The notes: generated from the sequence alone by a model not told the origin. A stretch of DNA of 64,000 nucleotides from Candidatus Rhabdochlamydia oedothoracis (GCF_019453995.1 NZ_CP075587.1:930001-994000), one strand, 5' to 3'. Positions 53,597 to 62,458 are shown, counted from the first letter of the stretch. Translations and numbers: made by a program.

Positions 53597-55210
53597 ATGT
53601 TGCCTGAAAACCCTTTACGTAAAGCTCGTGAAAAATATCTTCCTATATTGCCTAGTGTATTGCAACAAATAGATAACGTTGAATGGGTAAAAGATAAAAA
53701 TACTTCTTTAGAAAATGAAGAAATTCGTGCGCTTTTTCCCTTGACATTTGGCCAACCTATTTTAAAACTTCAAAAAAACAGGAACAACAAAAATCGTTTA
53801 TTGCGGGTCGGAGTTGTATTCTCCGGTGGACAGGCTGCTGGAGGGCATAATGTCATCACAGGTCTTTTGGATGCTCTAATTTTACTGACTCCAGAATCAA
53901 GACTGTTTGGCTTTTTAGAAGGCCCTGAAGGGATTATAAAAGGTAAATATAAGGAATTGACCAAAGAGCTGGTTCAATCGTATCGGAACCAGGGAGGATT
54001 TGATTTAATCGGATCGGGAAGGACTAAAATAGAGACCTTAGAGCATTTAGCCTTTGCTTTACATACAGTTGAATTCATGGAATTAGATGGTTTGGTTATC
54101 GTTGGAGGGGATGATTCCAACACCAATGCCGCTATTTTGTCAGAGTATTTTATAAGCAAAAACTCTCAAACAGTGGTAATTGGGGTCCCAAAAACAATTG
54201 ATGGGGACTTAAAAAATACCTACGTTGCTACCTCCTTTGGGTTTGATACGGCCTGTAAAACTTTTTCAGAGGCTATTGGTAACATTACCAGGGATTGTCT
54301 ATCGGCTAAAAAATACTACCACTTTATTAAACTAATGGGGCGTTCTGCTTCGCATATTGCTTTAGAATGCGGCTTAAGCACGCATCCAAATATGGTATTA
54401 ATTGCAGAGGAAATTGCAGAGAGCAAAAAAACTTTGCAACAAATTACGCATCAAATAGCAGATTTAGTCTGTGAACGTGCAGAGATAGGAAAAAATTTTG
54501 GAGTGATTCTCATTCCGGAAGGATTAATAGAGTTCATTCCAGAAATCGGTGTTTTGATTCAAGAGTTAAATCACTTATTAGCAGATTTTTCTATAGATAA
54601 TAAAGAGATTGTTGGCAGACTGACTGAAGATTCTCAGAAATCTTTTATCTCTTTACCGGAGAGAATTCAACAGCAACTTCTTTTAAATAGAGACCCTCAT
54701 GGTAATGTGCAAGTCTCTTTTATTGAGACAGAAAAATTATTGATAGAAACAGTTACCCAAGAATTAAAAAGACGACTAAAAGACGGCAAATATAGGGGTG
54801 CTTTTTCTGCTTTACATCATTTTTTAGGTTATGAAGGAAGAGCTGGATTTCCGTCTAATTTTGATTGTAATTATTGTTATTCCTTGGGATATGCAGCAGC
54901 TTTATTAATTACCCATAATGCAACAGGGTATATGTGTTGTATAACAGGATTAACGCAAAATCCTATAGATTGGCAGGTGTTAGGAATTCCGCTCACTTCC
55001 CTGATGAACTTAGAATGGCGCAAAGGCAAAAAAAAGCCGGTGATAAAAAAAGCTCTGGTGGATCTTTGCTCCAAGTCTTTTGCCTTTTATAAGCAACATA
55101 GAAATGCGTGGAGGTTAAATGACCATTACTTATACCCAGGACCTATACAGTTTTTCGGAGAAAAACAACTAACCGACACAACCTCTTATTCCTTATCCAT
55201 TGATGTATAA
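53597..55210 (+). CDS. pfp: PPi-dependent 6-phosphofructokinase (pyrophosphate type)
   Basis: 537 residues. The long PPi-PFK type found in chlamydiae and plants. V-G-V-V-F-S-G-G-Q-A-A-G-G-H-N is the N-terminal phosphate loop. V-G-G-D-D-S-N-T-N-A carries the second Asp that favours PPi over ATP. Catalytic P-K-T-I-D-G-D-L and M-G-R-S-A-S-H-I-A-L-E follow. It interconverts fructose 6-phosphate and fructose 1,6-bisphosphate in the cytosol. The next gene begins before its stop, implying cotranscription. Confidence 0.93.
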   Translation: MLPENPLRKAREKYLPILPSVLQQIDNVEWVKDKNTSLENEEIRALFPLTFGQPILKLQKNRNNKNRLLRVGVVFSGGQAAGGHNVITGLLDALILLTPESRLFGFLEGPEGIIKGKYKELTKELVQSYRNQGGFDLIGSGRTKIETLEHLAFALHTVEFMELDGLVIVGGDDSNTNAAILSEYFISKNSQTVVIGVPKTIDGDLKNTYVATSFGFDTACKTFSEAIGNITRDCLSAKKYYHFIKLMGRSASHIALECGLSTHPNMVLIAEEIAESKKTLQQITHQIADLVCERAEIGKNFGVILIPEGLIEFIPEIGVLIQELNHLLADFSIDNKEIVGRLTEDSQKSFISLPERIQQQLLLNRDPHGNVQVSFIETEKLLIETVTQELKRRLKDGKYRGAFSALHHFLGYEGRAGFPSNFDCNYCYSLGYAAALLITHNATGYMCCITGLTQNPIDWQVLGIPLTSLMNLEWRKGKKKPVIKKALVDLCSKSFAFYKQHRNAWRLNDHYLYPGPIQFFGEKQLTDTTSYSLSIDV

Positions 55211-56189
55211 TATGTATAAGCAAAAAAAATTCACTAACCCTCATGAAAAAAATATTCGTCCTGATCTCAAAGATATATTATTATGGAAGTTAGGGTATTG
55301 CGATGATGAAAAGCTAGGAAATTGCGCTTTCTTTAATCCTCCTATTTATCAAAGACAAGCGAGCTTTAGTAATCTTTTTGCGGTTTGGATTAACCACAGC
55401 ACTTTTCTTATTGAAATAGATGGCCTGCGGATTTTAACCGACCCTATTTGGAGCAAACGTTGTTCTCCTTTATCTTTTCTAGGACCTAAGCGTCGCCATC
55501 CTCCCAGCATTTCTTTTGATCAACTCCCGATAATTCACTTAATTCTCATTAGCCACAATCACTATGATCATTTAGATAAGGCCACAGTATTGGTTTTAGC
55601 TAAGCACTTTCCACAAGCTACTTGGATGGTACCTCAGCGCGTAAAAACTTGGTTTGATGCCCAAGAGATTTTTCCGGTGTATCAATGTCAATGGTGGCAA
55701 GAAAGAGTGCTTGGTTTCTCTAATAGGGATTCTAAACGAGTAAAAATTACTGCTGTACCCACACAACATTTTTCAGGTAGGAAGCATTGGTCTTTAAACG
55801 ATACTCTATGGGTAGGCTGGGTTTTGGAATTCTATGATAAAGATCAGTTGGTTAAAAGAATCTACTTTGTAGGGGATACAGGGTATAATCCGGTTGACTT
55901 TAAGAAAATTGGAAAACGTTTTTCTCCCATAGATCTATCATTGATTCCCATTGGATCTTATTCCCCTCGTTCCTTTATGAGACCTGTTCATATTAATCCC
56001 GAAGAAGCTGTGATGATCCACAAAAAGGTTGGTTCCAAATTAAGCATTGGGATGCATTGGAAAACATTTTGTCTATCTGATGAACCGATGAATCGTCCGC
56101 CTTATGATTTATACGTGAGTTTAAAAAAGCATCAAATAGACCATTCTTCTTTTCTTACCCTACCTCCTGGATATGCGATCAATTTTTAG
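55203..56189 (+). CDS. Metallo-beta-lactamase fold hydrolase, NAPE-PLD-like
   Basis: About 328 residues from the ATG at 55203, overlapping the end of pfp by 8 nt. MBL-fold metal motif is S-H-N-H-Y-D-H-L-D, and later D-x ligands occur in F-V-G-D-T-G-Y-N and G-M-H-W. T-D-P-I-W-S-K-R-C-S-P-L and G-P-K-R-R-H-P-P are hallmarks of the N-acyl-phosphatidylethanolamine phospholipase D-like/UlaG subgroup. A lipid or sugar-lactone substrate is possible. Start could also be the ATG at 55212. Overlaps the methyltransferase gene downstream by 17 nt. Confidence 0.87.
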   Translation: MYNMYKQKKFTNPHEKNIRPDLKDILLWKLGYCDDEKLGNCAFFNPPIYQRQASFSNLFAVWINHSTFLIEIDGLRILTDPIWSKRCSPLSFLGPKRRHPPSISFDQLPIIHLILISHNHYDHLDKATVLVLAKHFPQATWMVPQRVKTWFDAQEIFPVYQCQWWQERVLGFSNRDSKRVKITAVPTQHFSGRKHWSLNDTLWVGWVLEFYDKDQLVKRIYFVGDTGYNPVDFKKIGKRFSPIDLSLIPIGSYSPRSFMRPVHINPEEAVMIHKKVGSKLSIGMHWKTFCLSDEPMNRPPYDLYVSLKKHQIDHSSFLTLPPGYAINF

Positions 56190-56832
56190 CCTTTTTATGG
56201 TTTATCTACGTTCCAAGATCTATTTTCTTCAGGAAGAAAAAAGGGTATTTCAATTATTTTACAGCTGTGAGTTGTTTCAAAAGTGCGACCTTGCTCTTAA
56301 AAAGAAGTATCGCTTCCTCAATCCCTTTACTATTTCAAAAAGATTCTTAAAAAAAAGAGAGGGGGAAGAAATAGATATTTATGGAGAAATCCCTTTAACA
56401 TCGCTTTTAGTTATTGCTAAAGAATGTGAAATAGCACCCTACGATCATGTATTTGAACTGGGTTGTGGTAGAGGAAGAGCAGCTTTTTTCTTACGTAGTG
56501 TGTTGCTCTGTAGCGTTACTGCAGTGGATTTTATTCCTTTTTTCGTGTTAAACGCACAAAAAATTGTAGAAGCGCTTAATATAAAACGCTTAACATTTAT
56601 ATGCGATGATATTCAACATGTAGCTTTAAACCAAGCTACGTGTATTTATCTTTATGGAACATGTTTATCGGATAATGTGATTACACAGCTATGTGCATCC
56701 TTGCCTGCAAAAATCAAAATTATTACACTCAGCTACTCTTTAAAGGATTATCATAAAGGGTTTAAGACAATCAAACAGTTTACTGTTCCTGTGCCATGGG
56801 GAAAAATTGAAGTATTCTTAAATCAGAAGTAG
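56173..56832 (+). CDS. Class I SAM-dependent methyltransferase
   Basis: 219 residues. Motif I is V-F-E-L-G-C-G-R-G-R-A-A (about 94-105), followed by T-A-V-D-F-I-P-F and, at motif IV, Y-L-Y-G-T-C. The N-terminal helical part (L-F-Y-S-C-E-L-F-Q-K-C-D) has no known motif. The gene overlaps the MBL-fold gene by 17 nt and may act on the same lipid-type substrate; inference only. Confidence 0.8.
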   Translation: MRSIFSLFMVYLRSKIYFLQEEKRVFQLFYSCELFQKCDLALKKKYRFLNPFTISKRFLKKREGEEIDIYGEIPLTSLLVIAKECEIAPYDHVFELGCGRGRAAFFLRSVLLCSVTAVDFIPFFVLNAQKIVEALNIKRLTFICDDIQHVALNQATCIYLYGTCLSDNVITQLCASLPAKIKIITLSYSLKDYHKGFKTIKQFTVPVPWGKIEVFLNQK

Positions 56833-56893
56833 TATAGCTTTTGTTTCTTTTATATAAAAAACTATAATTAGATCTTTTAAATTAATAAAAATG

Positions 56894-56921
56894 TTGTTAA
56901 ATTAAAATTAACAAAGATAAT
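56894..56921 (+). promoter_or_regulatory. Possible promoter in front of the structured RNA candidate
   Basis: TTGTTA (56894-56899) and GATAAT (56916-56921) with a 16-bp spacer, about 20 bp before the 5' end of the structured segment. One mismatch in the -10 box. Confidence 0.4.
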
Positions 56922-56940
56922 TAATTAATGTCTTTTTTAT

Positions 56941-57107
56941 AAAGAGGGCTTCCTTGGCACCTATGTTCTGAAATAAGAACTTTTTCAACCAAGATTCTCG
57001 GGTTAACAGGTCATCGACTAGATGGCAAAGACCATAAGTATAAGTGTCATTCACTACTTACCATCCACCCAGTCTGAGAAAACAGGCTCTCTTGACCTTC
57101 CCTTTTT
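56941..57107 (+). ncRNA. Candidate structured non-coding RNA, class unknown
   Basis: A 167-nt stretch without a credible frame but with nested pairing: AAAGAGGG (56941-56948) against CCCTTTTT (57100-57107), with a G-U wobble; CTTGG (56953-56957) against CCAAG around GTTCT / AGAAC; GGTCATC...GATGGCAAAGACC; AAGTG...CACT. The closing stem ends in a T run, like an intrinsic terminator. It is more GC-rich than the flanking intergenic DNA. The fold was made by eye and I cannot name the class. The 3' end lies just before the convergent rarA stop. Confidence 0.4.
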
Positions 57108-57138
57108 CATTCTACTTATGAAGATAAGTAAATGGCTT

Positions 57139-58410
57139 CTAAGAGGGAGGGTTTTTTTTTCGAAGCTGTTCAAAATAGCTTACCCGTTTTTGCATCTCTC
57201 TTTCAAAACCATAAGGCTTAGGTTGATAAAACTTGCATCTTATCAACTCCTGCGGAAAATAATTTTGCCCTGAAAAAGCAAAAGGCAGATCATGATCGTA
57301 TTGATAGCCTTCTCCATGTCCTAATTCAGAATCGAGTTTTGTAACAGAATTGATAAGAAAAGCAGGCGGTGGGAGGTGAGAGGTTGCTTTAGCTTGTTCT
57401 TTAGCTTGGTTAAAAGCGACATAAAGTGCATTGCTTTTAGGGCTTAGCGCTAAATAAACAGCGGCTTGAGCTAAAGCTAGCTCTGCTTCTGCGGCCCCAA
57501 GCTGTGCAAATGCTTCCCAAGCGTGCAGGGAAAGTCCAAGCGCTTGTGGGTCAGCAAGGCCTATGTCTTCTACAGCCATACGAATAAGTCGACGGGCTAA
57601 AAACTGCGGATCTTCTCCTGCATTTAGCATGCGGGCAAGCCAATAGAGAGCTGCATCAGGATCAGAGCCCCGAATGGATTTGTGCAATGCAGAAATTAAC
57701 TGATAGTGTTGATCTGATTGTCTATCATACAAAGGAGATTTTTTTTGCAGTAATAAAAGCAGATCTTCTTCCTCAAGTATCTGCTTTTTTATGAGAAGGG
57801 GTTCTAGATTTTCAATCAGGTTAATCAGGTGTCGCCCATCTCCTTGAGCTGCTGTAATTAGAATTTCTTTTGCTTTTGGACTAAGTGAAAGTTTTGTGTA
57901 TTTTTCTTCATATCTATTGATGATCTTATGTAAAGAAGAAGAATTTAAAGAATACAGCTGAAGCACTCTAAACCGAGATAAAAGAGCGTTATTTAAAGCA
58001 AAGGAAGGGTTTTCTGTAGTTGCTCCAATGAGTATAAATAAACCCGCTTCTAAGTAAGGGAGGAATAAGTCTTGCTGAGCCTTATTCCATCGATGGATTT
58101 CATCTACAAAAAGAATGGTTATCTGTTTTTGTAACAGGGGATGAATTTGCATATCTTGAATGATATTTTTCACATCAGACGTTGCGTGAGAAACAGCGCT
58201 CATAGAAATAAAACGTGCATCGAATGCTTTAGAATAAGCAAGGGCGAGAGTGGTTTTTCCCGAACCGGGAGGTCCCCAAAGCAGTAAGGAAACCGGTTTT
58301 TTTTGTGAAAGGGTGGTTTTTATCAATCCCTTTTCTGATAAAAGGTGCTCTTGGCCTGCGATTTCATCTAATTGAGTGGGGCGTAAACGCTCTGCAAGGG
58401 GAATTATCAT
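57139..58410 (-). CDS. rarA: Replication-associated recombination protein A (RarA/MgsA)
   Basis: 423-residue AAA+ ATPase. Start R-L-R-P-T-Q-L-D-E-I-A-G-Q-E-H-L. Walker A is L-L-W-G-P-P-G-S-G-K-T-T-L-A and Walker B L-F-V-D-E-I-H-R-W. Sensor 1 is G-A-T-T-E-N-P-S-F and the Arg finger region is N-N-A-L-L-S-R. The C-terminal tetramerisation domain has R-G-S-D-P-D-A-A-L-Y-W-L-A-R-M and R-R-L-I-R-M-A-V-E-D-I-G-L-A-D. It acts at stalled replication forks. Full length. Confidence 0.95.
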   Translation of the reverse strand: MIIPLAERLRPTQLDEIAGQEHLLSEKGLIKTTLSQKKPVSLLLWGPPGSGKTTLALAYSKAFDARFISMSAVSHATSDVKNIIQDMQIHPLLQKQITILFVDEIHRWNKAQQDLFLPYLEAGLFILIGATTENPSFALNNALLSRFRVLQLYSLNSSSLHKIINRYEEKYTKLSLSPKAKEILITAAQGDGRHLINLIENLEPLLIKKQILEEEDLLLLLQKKSPLYDRQSDQHYQLISALHKSIRGSDPDAALYWLARMLNAGEDPQFLARRLIRMAVEDIGLADPQALGLSLHAWEAFAQLGAAEAELALAQAAVYLALSPKSNALYVAFNQAKEQAKATSHLPPPAFLINSVTKLDSELGHGEGYQYDHDLPFAFSGQNYFPQELIRCKFYQPKPYGFEREMQKRVSYFEQLRKKNPPS

Positions 58411-58475
58411 AATTTTCTCTATATTTTTACCTAATTATAGATAAAAGCTTACATATTCAGATACAAAGCTGTTTT

Positions 58476-59888
58476 TTAATGCTTTTTTTTCACCCAACTA
58501 GGTTTACGGCGTGCATAAATCAAAAAAGGTATTCCACACATAAATATAAGACCGCTTAATAAGAAAGTGCAATAAACCCAAGGATTTCCTGTGTTTAATT
58601 GAGCTGGTGGAACAAATGCTAGAATAATTACAAATAAAGAAGTAAGAATTCCTAAAGAGCCAAATAACCAAATCCCTTTATTTTTAAAAGGAGCTTTATA
58701 AGCTCTAGGAACATGCGGCTTAGAATAACGAAGGATAATGGCCGAGAGAAACATTAAAATATACATGATTAAATAGCTTTGAGCACTTAAGGCGGTAAGA
58801 ATCCAAAAAGCGCCGCTTACATTAGGCATATATAAAAAAATAAATCCTACTATAGAAACAATCATTGCCTGGAATAATAATAATCGAGTAGGAACGTTGC
58901 GTTTATTTACCTTTTGAAAAAAAAGAGGTAAATTTCCATGTGTAGATGTAGTATATAAGCCTTTAACAGGTCCAATTAACCAAGAATTAACCTCAGCTAT
59001 AGCTCCAATTACTAATAGAAAAGCCAAAATGGGTAAAATCCAAGTTAACTGGTAGTATTGAAAAAAGATCGCGCACGCATCCATTAAACCAGAAACAAAG
59101 CTAATATTTGTTTTAGGGATCACAGCTCCAATGGCAAGAGAGCCTAATATAAATAAGCTGAAGGTGATAATGGCGGCTAATACAATAGCTATGGGATAAT
59201 TTTTTCTAGGGTTTTTTACATCAGAGGCATAGCCAGCAGAAACCTCTAAACCTGCAAATGCAAGAAACAATCCTGCCAAGAAAACTAAGTCGCTAATGCC
59301 CTTAAATTCTGGAATTAAAGCATTCCAACTTAATTCCATTTGCACGGGACGCTCTCCTAGAATCCAGATCATACCTAATGAAATGATTAATATTCCTGGA
59401 GCAATAGTTCCTGCAATTACTCCAATAGTACTAAACCAACTTGAAGTTTTAATTCCAAAATAGTTGAAAAAAGTCATTCCCCAAAATCCCAGTAAAATCA
59501 CAGATAAGATAAAAAATTTATTTTGAGAGAGATTAGGAGAGATTAAATAGGCTAAAGTACCAGCTACAAAAGATAAAATGACAGGGTACCAAGCAACATT
59601 ATGTATCCACTGCATCCAAATAGCAAAAAAACCCCAACGATCGCCTAGGGCTTCTCTAACCCAAATATAAACGCCTCCTGATTTTGGCCAGCCAGTAGCT
59701 AATTCAGCGGAGATTAAAGCACAAGGAATGAGAAAAAAAAGAGCAACAACAAGGAAAAAGAAAATAGCGCTTAATCCAAACTCAGCAACTAAGGGCAAAT
59801 TACGTAAGCTTGCCATAATGGATACGTTTAACATTGCAAGTACAAATACGCTTAAGACCCGTCTAGATTTATCAGAAGAGCTTTTCAT
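58476..59888 (-). CDS. APC-family amino acid antiporter (GadC/XasA-like), copy 2
   Basis: 470 residues and about 12 spans, paralogous to 46995-48416 over its whole length (S-A-E-L-A-T-G-W-P-K-S-G-G-V-Y-I-W-V, F-A-I-W-M-Q-W, F-A-G-L-E-V-S-A-G-Y-A-S-D-V-K-N-P). The substrate-loop differences (S-A-A-H-A-R-D in copy 1, S-A-G-Y-A-S-D here) suggest a different amino acid specificity. Monocistronic; upstream of it is AT-rich non-coding DNA. Confidence 0.88.
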   Translation of the reverse strand: MKSSSDKSRRVLSVFVLAMLNVSIMASLRNLPLVAEFGLSAIFFFLVVALFFLIPCALISAELATGWPKSGGVYIWVREALGDRWGFFAIWMQWIHNVAWYPVILSFVAGTLAYLISPNLSQNKFFILSVILLGFWGMTFFNYFGIKTSSWFSTIGVIAGTIAPGILIISLGMIWILGERPVQMELSWNALIPEFKGISDLVFLAGLFLAFAGLEVSAGYASDVKNPRKNYPIAIVLAAIITFSLFILGSLAIGAVIPKTNISFVSGLMDACAIFFQYYQLTWILPILAFLLVIGAIAEVNSWLIGPVKGLYTTSTHGNLPLFFQKVNKRNVPTRLLLFQAMIVSIVGFIFLYMPNVSGAFWILTALSAQSYLIMYILMFLSAIILRYSKPHVPRAYKAPFKNKGIWLFGSLGILTSLFVIILAFVPPAQLNTGNPWVYCTFLLSGLIFMCGIPFLIYARRKPSWVKKKH

Positions 59889-60165
59889 TATTACTCCTTA
59901 ATTTTTTTTCAATAGGTAATTTACATTATTAGCTAAATAGTTAAAAACTAAAATCATTTTGTTTCATTATTTCTTAATGTTTTAATAATTAAATTGTTAT
60001 GTTTATTTGTGTTTTTTTATAGCAAGAGCGGGTTTTCATTTTAATAAAAAAATGGTAATTAATAATTAAGAGCTATGAAAAACAAACGTGTTTTCATTTT
60101 AAGTTGTACTTTTAGGTTGTATTGTAGCTTTTAATATAACCGCTTTAAACCCATATGGAGAAATC
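59889..60165. other. AT-rich intergenic region between permease and small His/Cys gene
   Basis: 277 bp without coding potential; a GGAG ribosome site precedes the small gene at 60166. Holds the divergent promoters by position. Confidence 0.35.
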
Positions 60166-60294
60166 ATGAAAGAGCATAACAAACCAAATCATCATCACCA
60201 TCAGCCAAACAAACCTCATTGTCCTCCGAAACAAAATCCTTGTGATCCTTGTAAGCCAAATAATCCACATCACAAACCTGGCTGCGGTTGTTAA
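60166..60294 (+). CDS. 42-residue His/Cys/Pro-rich peptide, putative metal binder
   Basis: Small frame starting at the ATG at 60166, with GGAG 8 nt upstream, and stopping at TAA 60292-60294. Of 42 residues, 8 are His (including four in a row at 9-12), 5 are Cys (19, 26, 29, 40, 42) and 9 or so are Pro. It ends G-C-G-C. Cys26-x2-Cys29 and Cys40-x-Cys42 together with the histidines make a plausible Ni/Zn/Cu chelator. A hairpin follows. I do not know this protein. Too short for similarity-free proof, but start, stop, ribosome site and composition are consistent. Confidence 0.6.
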   Translation: MKEHNKPNHHHHQPNKPHCPPKQNPCDPCKPNNPHHKPGCGC

Positions 60295-60308
60295 CAACCC
60301 TCTATTTT

Positions 60309-60336
60309 GAGTTGAGCGAATCTTAAAGCTCAACTC
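60309..60336 (+). terminator. Hairpin after the small His/Cys gene
   Basis: GAGTTGAGC / GCTCAACTC stem with a 10-nt loop, 14 nt after the stop codon. The following T content is low. Confidence 0.55.
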
Positions 60337-60471
60337 ATCTTAAAAACTCTTCAATCTCAAGATATAAAACATGATAATAATCTATTGAACTTTTATAATG
60401 TTTTTTAGTTTAAGAAAAAATTCGTTCATTTAGTATATCAACAATCGTATCTTTTTGACCAAGAGGCATTA

Positions 60472-61014
60472 ATGAGTAAATTTCTGCTATATTTATACAT
60501 GGTTCTATGTACTATATCTATTATTAGGGCGCAAGAAAAGAATAAAGAATATTCTCAAATAGCTGCTTTTGAAGCAAAAGAAGATGGAATAATTATTCAT
60601 ACTTCTAAGGGAAATATAACCTGTCGCCTCTATCATAAAGAGGCTCCTGTTTCCGCGGGGTTCTTTATAGAATTAGCAAAAGGTGGTTTCTATAATGGTT
60701 TAACTTTTTATCGCATTGTGCCTAAATATGTTGTAGAAGCCGGTGATCCTGATGGACGCGATTTTAGAATTGCTGCAGAAATAGGACAATCTCATCAAAG
60801 AGGCGCTTTAGCTTGGCTTAGGCTTCCTAATTATCAAAATCCTGAGAAGTTATCTAGTGGTTCTCAGTTCTATATTACCTTAGAAAACCTTTCTAACTTG
60901 GACCAAGAATATTCTGTTTTTGGACAAATAACTGATGGAATGGATATTTTGGATCTCCTTGAAGAAGGAGATGTAATTAAAAACATGGAAGTCTTTTCTC
61001 TAGATGAGAACTAA
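60472..61014 (+). CDS. Cyclophilin-type peptidyl-prolyl isomerase, exported
   Basis: 180 residues. A signal peptide (F-L-L-Y-L-Y-M-V-L-C-T-I-S-I-I-R-A) ends near 20. The cyclophilin core has I-H-T-S-K-G-N-I-T-C-R-L, A-P-V-S-A-G-F-F-I-E-L-A-K-G-G-F-Y, then F-Y-R-I-V-P with the catalytic Arg, G-D-P-D-G-R-D and S-G-S-Q-F-Y-I-T-L. The usual F-H-R is F-Y-R, and the Q of V-I-Q-G-G-D-P is E here (V-V-E-A-G-D-P). It probably assists folding in the periplasm. Confidence 0.88.
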   Translation: MSKFLLYLYMVLCTISIIRAQEKNKEYSQIAAFEAKEDGIIIHTSKGNITCRLYHKEAPVSAGFFIELAKGGFYNGLTFYRIVPKYVVEAGDPDGRDFRIAAEIGQSHQRGALAWLRLPNYQNPEKLSSGSQFYITLENLSNLDQEYSVFGQITDGMDILDLLEEGDVIKNMEVFSLDEN

Positions 61015-61079
61015 AAACATAAGAAAAATCTATAATTAATGATTTTTTTTAATATTAAATAGTTAACCTACATTCCTAC

Positions 61080-61648
61080 AGGGCCAACGCATGAAGATTT
61101 TGCTTGATAATTGAGAGATAAAAAATGATTCTGGCTCCTTCTAATGATACCTATGAGAGGTTTTTTGCCTTTTTAAATCCTCATTCGTTCCGTACATGTT
61201 TTATGCAGTGGACTCAGTCCATAGCTCAGGCATTTGGAGGAGACAGTATTGCCATTGACGGCAAGACATTATGCGGTTCTGGTAATAAGACAATAGATCC
61301 TATCCATATGGTATTTTGCTTCTGAGCAAAGTCTTGTGTTAGGACATCTTAAATTTAGAGTGTGGATGCGAGAAACTGTTCGAGACATATCTAGAGATAT
61401 GTTATTACATAACCAGTCTGCTCGATATAGATAAATTTGCTAAGAGCGTACGGAAACACTGGGGAATAGAAAATGGCCTTCATTTATCTCTAGATGTTAT
61501 TTTTGAAGAGGATAAACATCGCTATCAAGATAAAATAGGCGCTGCAAATCTGTCTTTGCTAAGGAAAGTCACACTTGCGGTATTAGCCGTGGAAAACCCG
61601 CTAGGCAAATGCGAGCTGCTACGTCTCCTACATACAGAGACCCTTTAG
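61080..61648 (+). pseudogene. ISAs1-family transposase relic, chimeric
   Basis: The leader AGGGCCAACGCATGAAGATT equals that at 34501. It is followed by F-A-F-L-N-P-H-S-F-R and the core S-I-A-I-D-G-K-T-L-C-G-S. A 7-base deletion at about 61313 shifts frame, and from about 61430 the C-terminal part of a different ISAs1 transposase follows (F-A-K-S-V-R-K-H-W-G-I-E-N-G-L-H-L-S-L-D-V). Hence two related elements are recombined here. Confidence 0.75.
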
Positions 61649-61679
61649 TCAAAAATTGCTTTTAATGGTCGGTCAACTG

Positions 61680-61951
61680 GTGCTCTCGATAATATTGCAG
61701 AGTATGGTGCAAGCAAATTATTTTCTGAAGTAGCTTTTGGGATCGCTTTGGATAATCATTTATTGGATGGAATACATCACATAGACACGACAGGTTTATT
61801 GGTTCATGGAGCCTATGCGGTTGACGATGATCCCAAAATTATAGAGGTTACACATGGATTTTCCAAGGACTACAGGCCAGATTTGAAGCAGGTCGTTTTA
61901 TCGTTGATTGTAAATGGGCCGAGTTCTATTCCTTTGTGGATAGATCCTTAG
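61680..61951 (+). pseudogene. IS1634-type transposase internal fragment
   Basis: The frame reads S-T-G-A-L-D-N-I-A-E-Y-G-A, H-I-D-T-T-G-L-L-V-H-G-A-Y (first Asp) and H-G-F-S-K-D-Y-R-P-D-L-K-Q, the IS1634/IS4-type core just after the DUF4277 domain. The start and end of the gene are missing. The N-terminal part of such a transposase is at 20780-20984. Confidence 0.7.
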
Positions 61952-61987
61952 CAACATTAATGCAATTCGAAAGAAAGTCATTTGCTT

Positions 61988-62058
61988 GTTTGGAGAAACG
62001 GCAATTCAAATCTATGGGCTAATTCCAAAAAAGTGCCCTAGGGGGGTGGGAATGTAGG
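61988..62058 (+). repeat. IS-end repeat R, copy 3 (diverged)
   Basis: ACGGCAATTCAAATCTATGG, then AAAAAAGTGCCC in place of AAAAATATACGC, then GGTGGGAATGTAGGAG. Companion of 41824-41883. Confidence 0.55.
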
Positions 62059-62272
62059 AGTTAAGTAAAGTTTTTTTGTTTAACTATTTTAAAAAAAATC
62101 ACTTTAAAAACCCTTTCTGAAAGGTTTTTCTTTTTTTTATTTTCTAATTGAAGTCAACTATTTTTAAATTTTTTTTATTTTTATTTCTTTTTTATGTATA
62201 TTAATAATTATAGGGTATAAAAGATTGTTATGAGTTAGTTTTACAATCGTAATACCTAAATTTGGAGGATAT
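62059..62272. other. AT-rich region upstream of the hctB-like gene
   Basis: No coding frame. A hairpin-like AAACCCTTTCTGAAAGGTTT followed by TTCTTTTTTTT at 62106-62137 looks like a terminator left from an element. The GGAGG ribosome site for the next gene is at 62263-62267. Confidence 0.4.
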
Positions 62273-62437
62273 ATGGTTAGAAAACGGACAACTAAAAAAG
62301 CTGGTACTAGAAAAACAGCTAAAAGAACAGCTAGAAAAGCTGGTACTAGAAAAACAACAGCTAAAAGAACTATTAGAAAAACAGCTCGTAAGACAGCTCG
62401 TCGAACTACTAGAAGAACTACGGCTCGCCGCAAGTAA
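62273..62437 (+). CDS. hctB: Histone H1-like DNA-binding protein (HctB/Hc2 type), very short
   Basis: 54 residues, GGAGG 6 nt before the ATG. Composed almost only of Lys, Arg, Thr and Ala, with repeats such as A-G-T-R-K-T-A-K-R-T-A-R-K and R-R-T-T-R-R-T-T-A-R-R-K. This is the composition of the Hc2 family that condenses the chlamydial chromosome in elementary bodies, but at about a third of the usual length. A strong terminator follows. Could alternatively be another protamine-like protein. On composition alone the function is DNA compaction. Confidence 0.78.
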   Translation: MVRKRTTKKAGTRKTAKRTARKAGTRKTTAKRTIRKTARKTARRTTRRTTARRK

Positions 62438-62458
62438 GCACTGGTTGTTTTTTCAGTT

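Noticed and set aside
57022-57273. 83-codon plus-strand frame
   Set aside because: Its second half is antisense to rarA and its first half overlaps the structured RNA candidate; no protein similarity.
60145-60333. 62-codon frame antisense to the His/Cys-rich gene
   Set aside because: Trp/Met-rich content is what antisense of CAT/CAC/CCA repeats gives, and it has no ribosome site.
62164-62433. 89-codon frame antisense to the hctB-like gene
   Set aside because: Its Val/Leu/Ala-rich content is the mirror of the K/R/T repeats on the plus strand.
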